Source: Steinernema hermaphroditum (Eukaryota > Nematoda > Chromadorea > Rhabditida > Steinernematidae). Taken from it: a DNA stretch of 64,000 nucleotides. The notes below the pieces were generated by a model, which saw only the letters and a list, made by a program, of their open reading frames with translations, did no database searches and was not told where the DNA came from. How positions within the stretch are numbered: the stretch's first letter is position 1; each line of letters opens with the position of its first letter. Shown piece by piece: positions 11,913 to 21,899 of this stretch. Location: assembly GCA_030435675.1 (NCBI GenBank), contig CM059621.1, positions 5,518,001 through 5,582,000 of the forward strand. The letters run 5' to 3'. A program made the position numbers and the translations under genes.

Positions 11913-12400
11913 TTAAAAGGAAGGAGCAACCACTTTTCCCACAGATCCTGCAGCTCCAGAGGCAGCATTTCCCACCTGATTGACGACACTGCCAGCAACA
12001 GGAATGTTTGCGCCTGCAAGAAGCGCACACCTAAACATGCGAAAAGGGAAAACGTACCAATTCCAGAAATGATTTGTATGATCTGCTGCACAAGATGGGC
12101 GATGTGCTTGAGCAACGCTTTCACGACGTCGATGTTGACGCCACCGCCAGCTCCATGCGCGATTCCTCCGACACTACCAACGACATTTCCAGCGGCACCA
12201 GCTGCACCTCCGGCAGCCTTGTTCGCTTCCTCTCCGGCACCTTTAGCCGCTTCTTCATCTCCTCCTCCGAAGAACTTTCCGAAGAGCCCACTGAAGAATC
12301 CTTCGTCCTTCTTACCTTCTTCGTTGATCGGCACTTCGTCTGCCTTGGCGACGAAAGCGCTGGAGAGAAGTAGGAAGGAGACGAGAACAACAACGTTCAT
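11913..12400 (-). CDS. Gly/Ala-rich secreted protein, acidic N-terminal variant
   Basis: Two exons, 12400-12058 and 12013-11913, joined by a 44-bp intron. The start MNVVVLVSFLLLSSAFVAKA is a clear signal peptide; an upstream in-frame Met at 12433 is less likely because it would bury that peptide. The mature protein has a Glu/Lys-rich segment with GFFSGLFGKFFGGG, a Gly/Ala-rich stretch, an amphipathic block NIDVVKALLKHIAHLVQQII and a Gly/Ala/Val tail ending APSF. The layout (signal, Gly/Ala-rich repeats, LLQ/VQQ helix before the single intron, short Gly/Ala exon 2) is the same as the four genes at 14.0-19.9 kb, so this is a more diverged member. The function is unknown. Secreted cuticle, matrix or antimicrobial roles are possible but nothing here decides. 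Confidence 0.65.
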
Positions 12401-12439
12401 GGTTCGATAGAATCCCGATCCTGTCGGAGTCATTGTTTT

Positions 12440-13925
12440 TTCAATCGCCCTCGGTCCTATTTAGCATATCAGCCACGTATGCCACGCACTTTTGGATAGT
12501 CATGTGATAGTGGAAACCTGCTCTCAACCACTGTGTCAAAACAACTGCCCACAATATCTATATTTGGCTCCGACCTTAGATTAAAATTATTGGCGTTTAA
12601 GTTGAAAACAATTGCACCGATTGTTTATGCACGTAAAACACAAGATTTCACTCTGGGTACCTTGGTCTGATCTTAATGAGAGAAGTGAAAGTTAACTGTA
12701 CTCCACAACTTTAACCCAGTGAGCAAAACTTGTAAAAATAGAAGATATTTACGGAGTTACCAGTCCTATATATTCTTTTTTTGTGTGTGTATGTAGCGCA
12801 CACAAGCATGCCTCAAACATCTTTGATGGGATTATGATCGACTCGGCAATCGTACAAAGAAAGAACGTCGATGTTCTTTGTCTACAGCCACTACTTTGTA
12901 CTCTGCGAACTCTGTATAGTCGATGCGTTGTTGTGCTGGAATATCAGCCGCGCTACTCAGGAATCAGTTCACCAACGGGACGGGGACGCTCATTGTAGCC
13001 TGTCGGCGCGCCCGGCTGGCCACCAATCCCCAAATGAGGAGTGCCAGTTCGCTTTTCCTCTGCCCGCCAACCGTCGGTCTTGTTTCCCCCTCTCTTTGCC
13101 TTGCTATGATGCACCGTTGAATGTGCTTTCTCCCAAAAAAAGGATAATTCGGAACCGTGTCTTATGTCTCCATTAGGGTCTCTTCTCCTCAACAACCGTT
13201 GGAACCGAACTCGGGAATGCACGGCTATACTCATAACGCTTGTAATCAACTTCCTTGTTAATGTTTCTCTAAAAAAGCTCGTGGGTTACGTTATTCAGTT
13301 CACGGCGTAGGTTCACACCAACCAGCATGCAAACAGCGATTAAAACAAAACAAAAATCAAAAATTCTTCGATTGGAGTTTCCTCTGGCTAACGTAACGGT
13401 AGTTCTCCTTGTGTTCGTGCCATAAAAAAATTGGCTACTGTACTGCGAAACAATGTACTCTAATCACCATTCGGTAAATACTGATGTCACATGTGCGTCT
13501 TCATGGAGGAGGACGTCTTCCGAATTGTGCAAATTTCTTCAGTAGCATCGTGGCTTTTCCTAATGACCTCAGCTCTTTTCCTTTTTTCACTACTTGTTTC
13601 AAGGTCGCTATGGATAGAACAGAGGAGGACGGAGACGCTTTAGGCCGTGCAGAAGAAAATCCATTGGGGGAATTTTGATTATTGGTGTTTTTGATCACTA
13701 TTTTACGGATTTTTGTTGAATATAGGTTGGCCATCTGATATTCTGAATGCTTCCATACAGGAATGAGAGGAATAAGCAATACGGCAACAAATAGCGTGGC
13801 TGACTTCTTCGGGAGAAGATTTCACCCACAATGAGCGTTATTTATTCTTACGGTTAAAGGGTTGCAGAGGGTTTCTCTGTTCTGTTTTCGACGGATTATT
13901 CGTTTTTGCACATTTAAACACACGT
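12440..13925. other. Intergenic, no gene supported
   Basis: Upstream of the acidic Gly-rich gene a block near 12,462-12,490 (gcatatcagccacgtatgcc) resembles the upstream motif of the paralogous genes. Other open frames (60-100 codons near 12,871-13,249 and 13,484-13,779) overlap on both strands and show no recognisable product. Confidence 0.4.
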
Positions 13926-14045
13926 TTTAATTGTGCTCCATTGACTGCTTATGTGTTTGATGTATACTTGAGCTTTGCTTTCACATTTATTTCTTCAGTC
14001 ATCACCAAACTCAAGTGACGAACAGAAAGTGGATGTGAGCTCCAC

Positions 14046-14555
14046 TTAGATGGAGGGAACGGCGCCTCCGGCAATTTTTCCGATGTTGCCAATGGGAAGC
14101 GCTCCAGTGGCTCTCGAGGCGATGTTTCCAATGTTTTCGATGGGAAGACCGTTAGTGATTCCTCCGGCTCCTCCAACTGGAAAGGATTTCTATGTATATT
14201 AGACAGGACCTGATGGTAACTTACGAAGACCGAGAACGGTGTGGAGGAGTTGAGTGACGATGCCGAGGATGGCAGAAATGGGATCGCCTCCAGCGAGTCC
14301 ACCCACAATGGGAAGTCCACCGAGCAGTCCAGTCACGGCACCAAGAGGGTTGCCACCAGCTCCTCCGGCGATACCTCCCACAACGGGAAGTCCACCAAGA
14401 AGACCGGTTACAGCTCCGAGAGGGTTTCCAGCGGCTCCAGCAGCACCACCAGCCGCTCCGGCAGCCTGTCCAGCGAGTCCAGAGATGCCTCCGATTCCTC
14501 CCTGGGCCACAACTGCGCCGACGAGGGCAAGAGAGAAGAGAACGATGGTCTTCAT
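14046..14555 (-). CDS. Gly/Ala-rich secreted protein (pair 1, left copy)
   Basis: Two exons, 14555-14225 and 14176-14046. The start MKTIVLFSLALVGAVVAQ is a signal peptide. The mature chain is a Gly/Ala-rich run followed by two tandem units of NPLGAVTGLLGGLPVVGG type, a hydrophobic helix ISAILGIVTQLLHTVLGL before the intron, and a second exon with GN/IG repeats ending GGAVPSI. It is the mirror image of the gene at 15,044-15,553, with which it shares almost all codons, the intron and the 3' flank. The arrangement is head-to-head, with 488 bp between start codons. A core motif gatACAAAAGCGG-type sits 44 bp upstream of the ATG. Antisense open frames rich in Ser/Thr or Pro are artefacts of the GC-rich codons. 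Function unknown. Confidence 0.75.
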
Positions 14556-14598
14556 GATTCCTAACTTGACTGAATGAGTGTCTTCTCCTCCCCGCTGG

Positions 14599-14610
14599 CC
14601 GCTTTTGTAC
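14599..14610 (-). promoter_or_regulatory. Conserved core promoter motif of pair 1 left gene
   Basis: The minus strand reads GTACAAAAGCGG, matching GATACAAAAGCGG upstream of the three paralogous genes. Its distance to the ATG (44 bp) is the same as in the others (43-44 bp). It probably acts as the TATA-type element. Confidence 0.6.
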
Positions 14611-14988
14611 TCTGTGCAAGGCACATTAACATATGGTCCACGTCGAAAGTGTGCCGTTGTTTTCGTACTCTCGTTTGATGGTGATCATCGTCAAAACAGA
14701 TTACAGGCACCGACAGGCTCAGCAATAACTTTATGCAAATTTTGCTTTCCGGATGCACCGCTTTAGCATATATTCAAGAACAGAAGATGCCGAAAACGAA
14801 GGATGCTAGATGGAAATCTTACCTTGTTCACACATTTAAGTCCTCAACTGTGAGTAATTATGTCTTTTAGTAATAAACGAACGCCGATTTAAGCAAATTT
14901 TGTTGGTGGGCCTATTTTTGGAGGCCAATGGACTCTTGCCGAAAACAACGCGGTTGGCGTGGCGAATATGGTAATGACGTTTCTAACA

Positions 14989-15001
14989 GATACAAAAGCG
15001 G
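14989..15001 (+). promoter_or_regulatory. Conserved core promoter motif of pair 1 right gene
   Basis: GATACAAAAGCGG, 43 bp before the ATG at 15,044. The same word at the same distance is found before the gene at 19,200 and, on the minus strand, before those at 17,295 and 14,555. Confidence 0.65.
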
Positions 15002-15043
15002 AGAGGAGCTATGGTGGAGCATCAACTGGATCCACATCGAATC

Positions 15044-15553
15044 ATGAAGACCATCGTTCTCTTCTCTCTTGCTCTCATCGGCGCCGCTGTGGCCCAGGGA
15101 GGACTCGCAGGCATCTCTGGACTCGCTGGACAGGCTGCCGGAGCAGCTGGCGGTGCTGCTGGAGCCGCCGGAAACCCTCTCGGAGCTGTGACCGGTCTTC
15201 TTGGTGGACTTCCCGTTGTGGGTAGTATCGCAGGAGGAGCTGGTGGCAACCCTCTTGGTGCCGTGACAGGACTGCTCGGTGGACTTCCCATTGTGGGTGG
15301 CATCGCTGGAGGCGATCCCATCTCCGCCATCCTCGGCCTCGTCACTCAACTCCTCCAAACCGTTCTCGGTCTTCGTAAGTTACCATCAGGTCCTGTCTAT
15401 TATACATAGAAATCCTTTCCAGTTGGAGGAGCCGGAGGAATCACTAACGCCCTTCCCATCGGAAACATTGGAAACATCGCCTCGGGAGCCACTGGAGCGC
15501 TTCCCATTGGCAACATCGGAAAAATTGCCGGAGGCGCCGTTCCCTCGATCTAA
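15044..15553 (+). CDS. Gly/Ala-rich secreted protein (pair 1, right copy)
   Basis: Two exons, 15,044-15,374 and 15,423-15,553, with a 48-bp intron at the same site and phase as the mirror copy. The start MKTIVLFSLALIGAAVAQ is a signal peptide; the adjacent upstream in-frame Met (15,011) would spoil it. The chain has a Gly/Ala-rich segment, two units of NPLGAVTGLLGGLP, a hydrophobic helix AILGLVTQLLQTVLGL and a C-terminal exon ending GGAVPSI. It differs from the left copy by only a few residues (for example GSIAGG versus GGIAGG). The near-identity, including intron and 3' flank with an aataaa signal near 15,608, suggests recent inverted duplication or ongoing gene conversion. Function unknown. 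Confidence 0.75.
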
Positions 15554-16069
15554 GAGGAGCTCACATCCACTTTCTGTTCGTCACTTGAGTTTGGTGATGA
15601 CTGAAGAAATAAATATGAAAGCAAAGCTCAAGTGTACATCAAACACACAGACTGTCCATCGAGCACAATTAAAACGCGTGTATAAATGTTGTGTGGATGA
15701 GATGAGATGGCCTACGAGGTTAGCCGAGCTATTCGTTATTCCTGCTATGATTTTGGTCAAGTAGTGGGAAACACAACGCAAGACCAAATTTTAACTTTTT
15801 GTTCCAATTGAACTCAACATCAATTCAAATTCAATTTATTTTTATTTTATTTTAAAATTACACAGTTATTTCAAGTATTTTTCCGGATATTTCGAAATGT
15901 TTAACCGAGTTTTGGTTATGAAGATTCAAATGGAAGGAATTCACAAATATCAAAAAATTTTGTCTGTAACCTACTTTTGGTAGGTTGGAGCAGTGAAGCA
16001 TGCGCAGTGAAGGTAAAAGAAATTGTCGACTCCGACTTTGCTCAGTTTAGTCGTCCGGAATACACCGTA

Positions 16070-16330
16070 CAGGGTGCGGCATAAATACTGTGACCATATC
16101 TCAAAGCGGTGAACGAATGAAAACAAGCAGCATATATCACAAGAAAGAACAGTAAAAGCTAACAGAGATTTCAGAGATTCAGTTTAAAATGACCACCTTC
16201 TGCAGCGAAGCGGGCCTCCAAACGCTTCAGAAAATTTCAAATGTGGACCAGCGGCCACGGCAGTTTGCAGCTTACGGTATTTCCCCACTAATTAAATTAT
16301 TATTGACCTTCCAAAGGCTTTTGTGCGCTA
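16070..16330 (-). mobile_element. Tc1/mariner-type element end, decayed
   Basis: Starts with cagggtgcggcataaatact after a TA at 16,068, the same terminal sequence as the 116-bp palindrome at 48,258-48,373. Inward, on the minus strand, a frame reads KRLEARFAAEGGHFKLNL, typical of the C-terminal end of Tc1/mariner-like transposases. An in-frame stop lies just upstream, and no further transposase is recognisable. The other end was not found. Confidence 0.55.
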
Positions 16331-16533
16331 GGAATTGAACTTTGCTTTTGACAAAGCCAGTTTAATCAATCTGGACACGTTGATCTCGCTCAGATTGGAC
16401 CACCTCCGAAGAACCCTTATTTCCAATTTTCATCATCGGCGTGCTAGCAGCCTCAAATGATTCGATGCTTGCGAATTTATTTCAAAATCCCATCCACAAA
16501 TAATGGACGCAAATATGAATGAATTTGCTTCGA

Positions 16534-17295
16534 TTAGAAGGCAGGGACGGCCTTTCCGGCGGCTCCAGCGGCGCCCTGGGCGACGTTTCCGATGGATCCG
16601 GCAGCTCCAGAAGCAGCATTTCCAAGCTGTCCGACAACGCCGCCAGCGATGGGGATGCCGCCAGCTAGAAGACAAGTAGGAGACCTTGTTTAGATTTTGA
16701 GTGTCCTACCGACTCCGGAAATGGACTGAAGAAGCTGTTGGACGATCTGAAGAATGGCCTGGAGGAGTCCCTGCACCACATTGAGGTTGACGCCGCCAGC
16801 GCCACCCTGGCCGCCTCCGAGGATGCCGCTCGCAATGGGTCCGGCGATAGGGAGACCACCCACGATTCCGGTGACGGGGGAGAGAAGTCCGCTGGCCATA
16901 GGGCCCACAATGGGAAGACCGCCGAGAAGGCCTCCAGCGCCCCCAGCGGCACCACCAGCTCCTCCAGCAGCTCCTCCGATCGCACCAAGGATGTTTCCGG
17001 CGGCGCCTTGGGCGGCGTTGGCTGCTTGACCAGCAGCCCGCTGTCCAGCTCCTGCAGCTCCTTGGCCAGCCCCCATGACACCTCCAAGGCTACCAAAGGC
17101 GTTGTTAGCAGCTCCCTGGGCAGCATTTCCAGCAGCTCCTCCGGCGTTCTCGGCCGCATTCTCACCACCTCCGAAGAGTCCTCCGAAGAAACCACCGCCT
17201 TCCTTCTTGTGTCCCTGCTCGTTGTCGCCCTGTTCGTTCTGGTCGGCGAAGACGGCCGAGAGGAGAAGGAGCGAGGTGAAGAGAACAGCTTTCAT
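16534..17295 (-). CDS. Gly/Ala-rich secreted protein (pair 2, left copy)
   Basis: Two exons, 17,295-16,710 and 16,664-16,534. The start MKAVLFTSLLLLSAVFA is a signal peptide. After it comes a short Gln/Asn/Glu/His/Lys segment and GGGFFGGLFGGG, then long Gly/Ala runs (AAQGAAN, GAGQGAAGAG), units of LLGGLPIVGPMASG, an amphipathic block VVQGLLQAILQIVQQLLQ before the intron, and exon 2 ending GAAGKAVPAF. It is the mirror-image paralogue of the gene at 19,200. The N-terminal QNEQGDNEQGHKKE segment is absent there, so the copies differ mainly by an indel near the signal peptide. A conserved core motif lies 44 bp upstream of the ATG. Function unknown. Confidence 0.75.
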
Positions 17296-17338
17296 GATTC
17301 TAGTTGCGCTGACTGAATGTTGTTCCACTGTACTTTTT

Positions 17339-17350
17339 CGCTTTTGTATC
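17339..17350 (-). promoter_or_regulatory. Conserved core promoter motif of pair 2 left gene
   Basis: The minus strand reads GATACAAAAGCG, 44 bp before the ATG at 17,295. About 15 bp further upstream (17,363-17,395) is a block with two CCACGT/GCCACGT words that is repeated before the mirror gene. Confidence 0.65.
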
Positions 17351-17409
17351 CACCTAAAGGGCCATTAGCATACCATCCACGTCGGCCACGTAGGAGTCAC
17401 GATGTGGCG

Positions 17410-19010
17410 ATCTTCAGTCGTGTCACAACAACGTTTGGGAAACACCCATTCGGCAACGTTCCAAGTGGAGGTTAGCAGAAATATTCTCCTCACATGACAT
17501 CACTGTTTATGACCCTTGGGCAGTTAGAATGCCGCAGAGGAAGAGGCTTTCAGGAAAGAAGACCTTCAAGCACCTATAATCACCTCGAAATCTGTAGGTA
17601 TGCTGGGATGAAACAAGAAAAAAGCGACGTTGCAGACGCAATTCCGTTTGAGATATCCAGGCTGACGCACCACACATTCGTCGTTTTGATAGACCATAGA
17701 GGAGTTTATCTCATGCAGCAGCTGACCAAACGCATATTGGGATAGTTTTACAAGAAACGCTGCCGATATGTTGTTTGTGTAGAGTTTGTTACGAAAAACC
17801 ATTTGCGGCGCTTTTACTGTTCCAGAGAGTCATATTTCATGCAACATTCATAATCCCCGAGCGGTAAAGTATCCTGGTGCGGCAATAGGCGCCTTGCGCT
17901 GTAATACGACATATGTACGACATAATCAGCAATAATTTTTGCGTGGTTGTTTTCGATCAGCTACGTAAATCAGTTACATCCAGCATTCTGTCAACTGTCA
18001 TTAGCATACAGAACAAAGAGGAGATTCCGAGATTCTCGAGATTTCCGAGAGACAGAGGTTACGACAGAGAGTGAATCTTTCTGAGACTTGGTTTCTGGGA
18101 CAGTGAGGTATTGGTCCATCGCTTGAGATGTCGAGATTGACATCTCCATTGGCCGTTTAGTCTGGCGTGTGCAACATCGTGTGCAACAGCAGTGGCTGAC
18201 CATACGCACATTAGCATACCGACCATGTTTTTGCGGTTGCCATAATGTAGCCAGCAATATTCCATGAAAACAGAATTTGAATTTGAACCAAAAAAGGGAA
18301 TCCCCGAGTAGTGGGGAAATGTCTTGGCGACAAAGAAAGTGCTTTTACGATTCCAGAGAGTCAGCATTCAGTGTATTCACTTCGTTGGGCAGCATGACTA
18401 TGTTAACCTACAGTGTGCATGATCACATAAATAAATGAACAGCATAATCAATGAACTCCTCATTTTTGTCCGGTTGTTTTCAGCAAGTGTGCATATTCTG
18501 TCAACTGCCATTTGCATATGGAACAAAGAGGGATATCCCAGAGTGCTTCTTTTGACTACACACAGATTTCTTCTGTTGCGTTTAGTTGTTCCACTTTTCA
18601 CATATCTTCAATGCAGTTGAGCTTTGAGCAAAAGCTCATCCTTATTATGAAAACGCTAAGAATTAAATTAGCTAAGCATGTGGAACGTCTCGTCTCGCTA
18701 CAACAACTATGGATGCGAGGATGAGGAGGAAGTGGTGGGCATTGCCAGAAATAACTTATTGCGATACTATAAACAAAATTTGCATAAGGACCGACGGTGA
18801 TCAACAACTATCCTGTCAACAGAAAGCTTTGGCGCCCTTACTGTTTACGCAAGTGTGGAACACATAATTCTTTGGGATTCTACGGCGAGAGATAAACTGA
18901 CGTTCTCCAGAATTGCAACACTAAAATAACCTGCGCTTGAGGTCATGTTGCAATCCTCTTTGACTCCGCAGTCTTACAACACCCCATAGGACTAAGGCAT
19001 AGGTGGAGAG
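17410..19010. other. Spacer between inverted gene pair 2, with a degenerate internal repeat
   Basis: No gene supported. A block around 17,940-18,030 recurs in degenerate form around 18,455-18,545 (shared 'ttctgtcaactg', 'cat.tgcata' and 'gaacaaagagg' words), and a related 'cattagcatac' word occurs near 18,208. These resemble pieces of the promoter-upstream block of the Gly-rich genes and may be remnants of older copies. Confidence 0.4.
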
Positions 19011-19101
19011 GGCTACCTTGCCAACTTCCACTTGGAACGGTGTCGAATGGGTGTTTTCCAAACGTTGTTGTGACACGACTGAAGATCGCCACATCGTGAC
19101 T

Positions 19102-19157
19102 CCTACGTGGCCGACGTGGATGGTATGCTAATGACCCTTGGGCAGATACAAAAGCGG
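19102..19157 (+). promoter_or_regulatory. Composite promoter of pair 2 right gene
   Basis: An upstream block with cctacgtggccgacgtgg (19,102-19,119) is followed by atggtatgctaatgac and then the core GATACAAAAGCGG (19,145-19,157), 43 bp before the ATG at 19,200. The mirror gene has the same arrangement inverted. The pair 1 right gene has a related arrangement (ggcgtggcgaatatggtaatgac at about 14,956-14,978). Confidence 0.6.
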
Positions 19158-19199
19158 AGAGGTACTGTGGAGCGACATTCAGTCAGCGCAACTAGAATC

Positions 19200-19874
19200 A
19201 TGAAAGCTGTTCTCTTCACCTCTCTCCTTCTCATCTCGGCCGTCTTCGCCGACCTCTTCGGAGGTGCCCAGAACGCCGGACGACCTGCTGAAAACGCTGC
19301 CCGGGGAGATGCTAGAAACGCCTTCGGTAACATTGGAGACATCATGGGAGCTGGCCAAGGAGCTGCAGGAGCTGGACAGGGGGTTGCTGGGCAAGCAGCC
19401 AACGCCGCTCAAGGCGCCGCCGGAAACATCCTTGGTGCGCTCGGAGGAGCTGGTGGTGCTGCTGGAGGCGCTGGCGGTCTTCTCGGTGGTCTTCCCATTG
19501 TAGGCCCTATGGCCAGCGGACTTCTCTCCCCTGTCACCGGAATCGTCGGTGGTCTCCCTATCGCCGGACCCATTGCGAGCGGCATCCTCGGAGGCGGCCA
19601 GGGTGGCGCTGGCAGCGTCAACCTCAATGTGGTGCAGGGACTCCTCCAGGCCATTCTTCAGATCGTCCAACAGCTTCTTCAGTCCATTTCCGGAGTCGGT
19701 AGGACTCCCAAAATCTAAACAGAGTCTCCTACTTGTCTTCTAGCCGGTGGCATCCCCATCGCTGGTGGCGTTGTCGGACAGCTTGGAAATGCCGCTTCTG
19801 GAGCTGCCGGATCCATCGGAAACGTTGCCCAGGGCGCCGCTGGAGCTGCCGGAAAGGCCGTCCCTGCCTTCTAA
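19200..19874 (+). CDS. Gly/Ala-rich secreted protein (pair 2, right copy)
   Basis: Two exons, 19,200-19,698 and 19,744-19,874, with a 45-bp intron in the same place and phase as its mirror copy. The start MKAVLFTSLLLISAVFA is a signal peptide. It then has LFGGAQNAGRPAENAARG, long Gly/Ala runs, LLGGLPIVGPMASG and IVGGLPIAGPIASG units, a helix VVQGLLQAILQIVQQLLQ and an exon 2 ending GAAGKAVPAF. Compared with 16,534-17,295 it lacks the charged segment after the signal peptide, while the rest is almost identical, including nucleotides in the intron and 3' flank. Function unknown. Confidence 0.75.
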
Positions 19875-19959
19875 TCGAAGCAAATTCATTCATATTTGCG
19901 TCCATTATTTGTGGATGGGATTTTAAAATAAAATCGCAAGCATCGAACCATTTCAGTTT

Positions 19960-20590
19960 TAACAGAGATAGCGGTGGAGTTAGCCAACTGGTCCCCTGTG
20001 CTCTTAGTATTCTTTCTGTCTCTCGCTTGATGCCAGCAAACTGGTCGATCTTTTGGAGCCTTTCGTCGATCTCCATCTCCCAGCTATCCAGACCAGCGAC
20101 CGCATGTTGGAACACATTCTGGTTGACTGAGCGGTGACTTACGGTCGCTTACGGTAGTGGCCGCTGCAAGAAACCAATCGACGACGCCTGGTTCGTGGAG
20201 AGATTCGTACTTGCTTCGACTCTTTCCCAAGAACTCTCCTTAACTGACTATTCAGCTCGATTCGCACCTTTGAATATGGAACATTCGATTCAATTCGAAA
20301 TTCGATGATTTTTAACTTTAAGTCTCCTTTATGTTCTTCACTAATGTATCTTCTTCTGTCGAGTAGATCGCTAACTGCTAATTACGGTGGCGGCGGTGCG
20401 AATTTTACTCCCCTGCCGCTAAAGTAAAGGATTTTACGGTACTGGTTTGGAGTGGGACGTTTTCTTTCTTTTGCTGCCTTTAGCTGTTGAAATAAGCGAT
20501 TGTCGTTTTACGTAAAAAGGTCGTTTTTTCATTTCTCTGCTTTCTTATGTTTAGCATTTCTACATCGTTTAATTTGCTTTGTTTCTCTGT
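19960..20590. other. Intergenic, possible small minus-strand ORF, unsupported
   Basis: A minus-strand frame at 19,900-20,115 reads a Glu/Lys/Arg-rich helix-like peptide (SWEMEIDERLQKIDQF). It runs into the antisense of the neighbouring Gly-rich gene and has no partner exon that I can identify. Otherwise nothing is seen. Confidence 0.25.
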
Positions 20591-20597
20591 TTTTCAG

Positions 20598-21878
20598 ATG
20601 AATACGACCGCCGAACGTAGCGCCAAACCTATAGCAAAGGCACTGCAAGAAGAATTCAGAAGGTTGAAGGCGCAAAATGGGAAAATCAAGCAGATGTACC
20701 TGGATGTCGCCGAACAGCAGGCGGTTTGTGCCATTTTCATGTTCGTAAACGTGCAGAATGTCTTGTAGAATGCCGAGGCTGAGATTTCATCGTTGTCGAA
20801 GGAGCTAGCGACGCTTCGGAGCGATAACGATCTCCTGAAGATGTCCAATAGTAACAGTAATAGCGAGTTAGCCGCGTTGCGAACCCAACTGAATGCCTTT
20901 GCCGAACGAGAACAGGTAGCCGCCGAAAGATATATCCTCCGTTATGTGTTACCATGGAATTTAGGAGACGGCTGTGCAATTTAAACACTTCTGCGAACAG
21001 ATTGAGGATCTGCAAAAAGAGAATAGCGGTCTCACGAAGGCAGTGACCAAGGGCGCCGACGAAATATCCTCTCTGAAAGCGAAGGTCTATGCTTCGAATC
21101 AGATCGATCAGGTTCCGAGAGAGCTTGCATAATCGCGTAATCCGTGAAATTCGTTTAGAGGAGGAAAGGGGAGATCGATGCGTTGTCCAAATTGCATGAA
21201 GAACTCGAGGTCGCCAATACTGAACTGAAAAGTTACATTGCCGATGTCGACAGCGAAAGATTCGCCATGCAGCGGCGAGTCGAATCTCTGGTCGACAAGG
21301 ATCAGGTATTGCCAGCTTCGCCTCAGAGTTTATTCCGAACGGTATTTGCAGAGGAACGCAATCAAAGTCGAATCCCTCACTGATCTAATCGCGAAGCTCC
21401 GAGCGGAGAACGCTGAACTGAAGAAATACGTTAGCACGAGCGAAGAAGAAATCGAGTTTCTGAAGATAGCCTTCTACGACGGGAACAACGAGTTGTCCGA
21501 TCTTCAGGCTCAGATTAAAGCCTTTGTCACACAAGAACAAGTAGGTTCAGACATGCATACGCATTTCTATGTTTTTGCACGCAGAAAACGGCCGAGAAAA
21601 TGAAATCAAATGCGAAACTCAATGAGGAGCTGCAAGGCACTAACGCAGAACTCAGGAGGTCGATCAACGAGTGTCGGAAAGAATTGACGGCACTGCAGGT
21701 CAAGCTAGATACCTCAGCCCACAGCGAACGGCAGAAGGAGGAAGAAAGCAGATCGCTTGCCGCTCTCATCGAGAAGCTTCGCATAGAGAAGGACAACCAA
21801 GCGAAGTGCATGTACATTGTTGTTGCTGCGCTGCTACTCCTTTTTTCCGTCGTCCTGGCAATTAGCCGCGCATTTTGA
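20598..21878 (+). CDS. Tail-anchored coiled-coil protein built of equal-length exons
   Basis: Six exons join in phase 0: 20,598-20,723, 20,769-20,915, 20,965-21,111, 21,159-21,305, 21,352-21,540, 21,585-21,878 (about 349 aa). The ATG directly follows ttttcag, pointing to trans-splicing. Exons 2, 3 and 4 are each exactly 147 nt (49 residues, seven heptads). Exon 5 is 189 nt (63 residues, nine heptads). Each of these ends in a Gln codon before gt (EREQ, QIDQ, DKDQ, TQEQ) and contains an EISSLSKELATLRSDN-type heptad block. The C-terminus is a hydrophobic segment MYIVVAALLLLFSVVLAI followed by SRAF, so the protein is probably inserted by its tail into an ER, mitochondrial or vesicle membrane with the coiled coil in the cytosol. 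There is no recognised family; golgin- or tether-like roles are only an analogy. Confidence 0.75.
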
Positions 21879-21899
21879 ATCTATGTTATTGATTAATTG

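Larger units (their letters stand above)
13928..15680. repeat. Inverted duplication containing the head-to-head gene pair 1
   Basis: Arms of roughly 650-700 bp (about 13,928-14,610 and 14,989-15,680) are reverse complements at high identity. They span 3' flank, both exons, intron and proximal promoter. The central spacer of about 380 bp is unique. Confidence 0.7.
16445..19955. repeat. Inverted duplication containing the head-to-head gene pair 2
   Basis: Arms of about 900-1,000 bp (about 16,445-17,490 and 19,015-19,955) are reverse complements over 3' flank, coding exons, intron and more than 150 bp of promoter. The spacer is about 1.5 kb. Similarity ends sharply near 'gcaagcatcgaa.catttgag/cag' on the gene 3' sides. 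Confidence 0.7.

Noticed and set aside
14241..17316. Long Ser/Thr-rich and Pro-rich open frames antisense to the Gly-rich genes
   Set aside because: They mirror GGN/GCN codons of the sense genes, lack signal peptides and their own splice logic, and would be lost if the sense codons drifted.
19729..20115. 128-codon minus-strand frame with a helix-like Glu/Lys/Arg segment
   Set aside because: Half of it is antisense to exon 2 of a Gly-rich gene, and no joining exon was found; kept only as a note.
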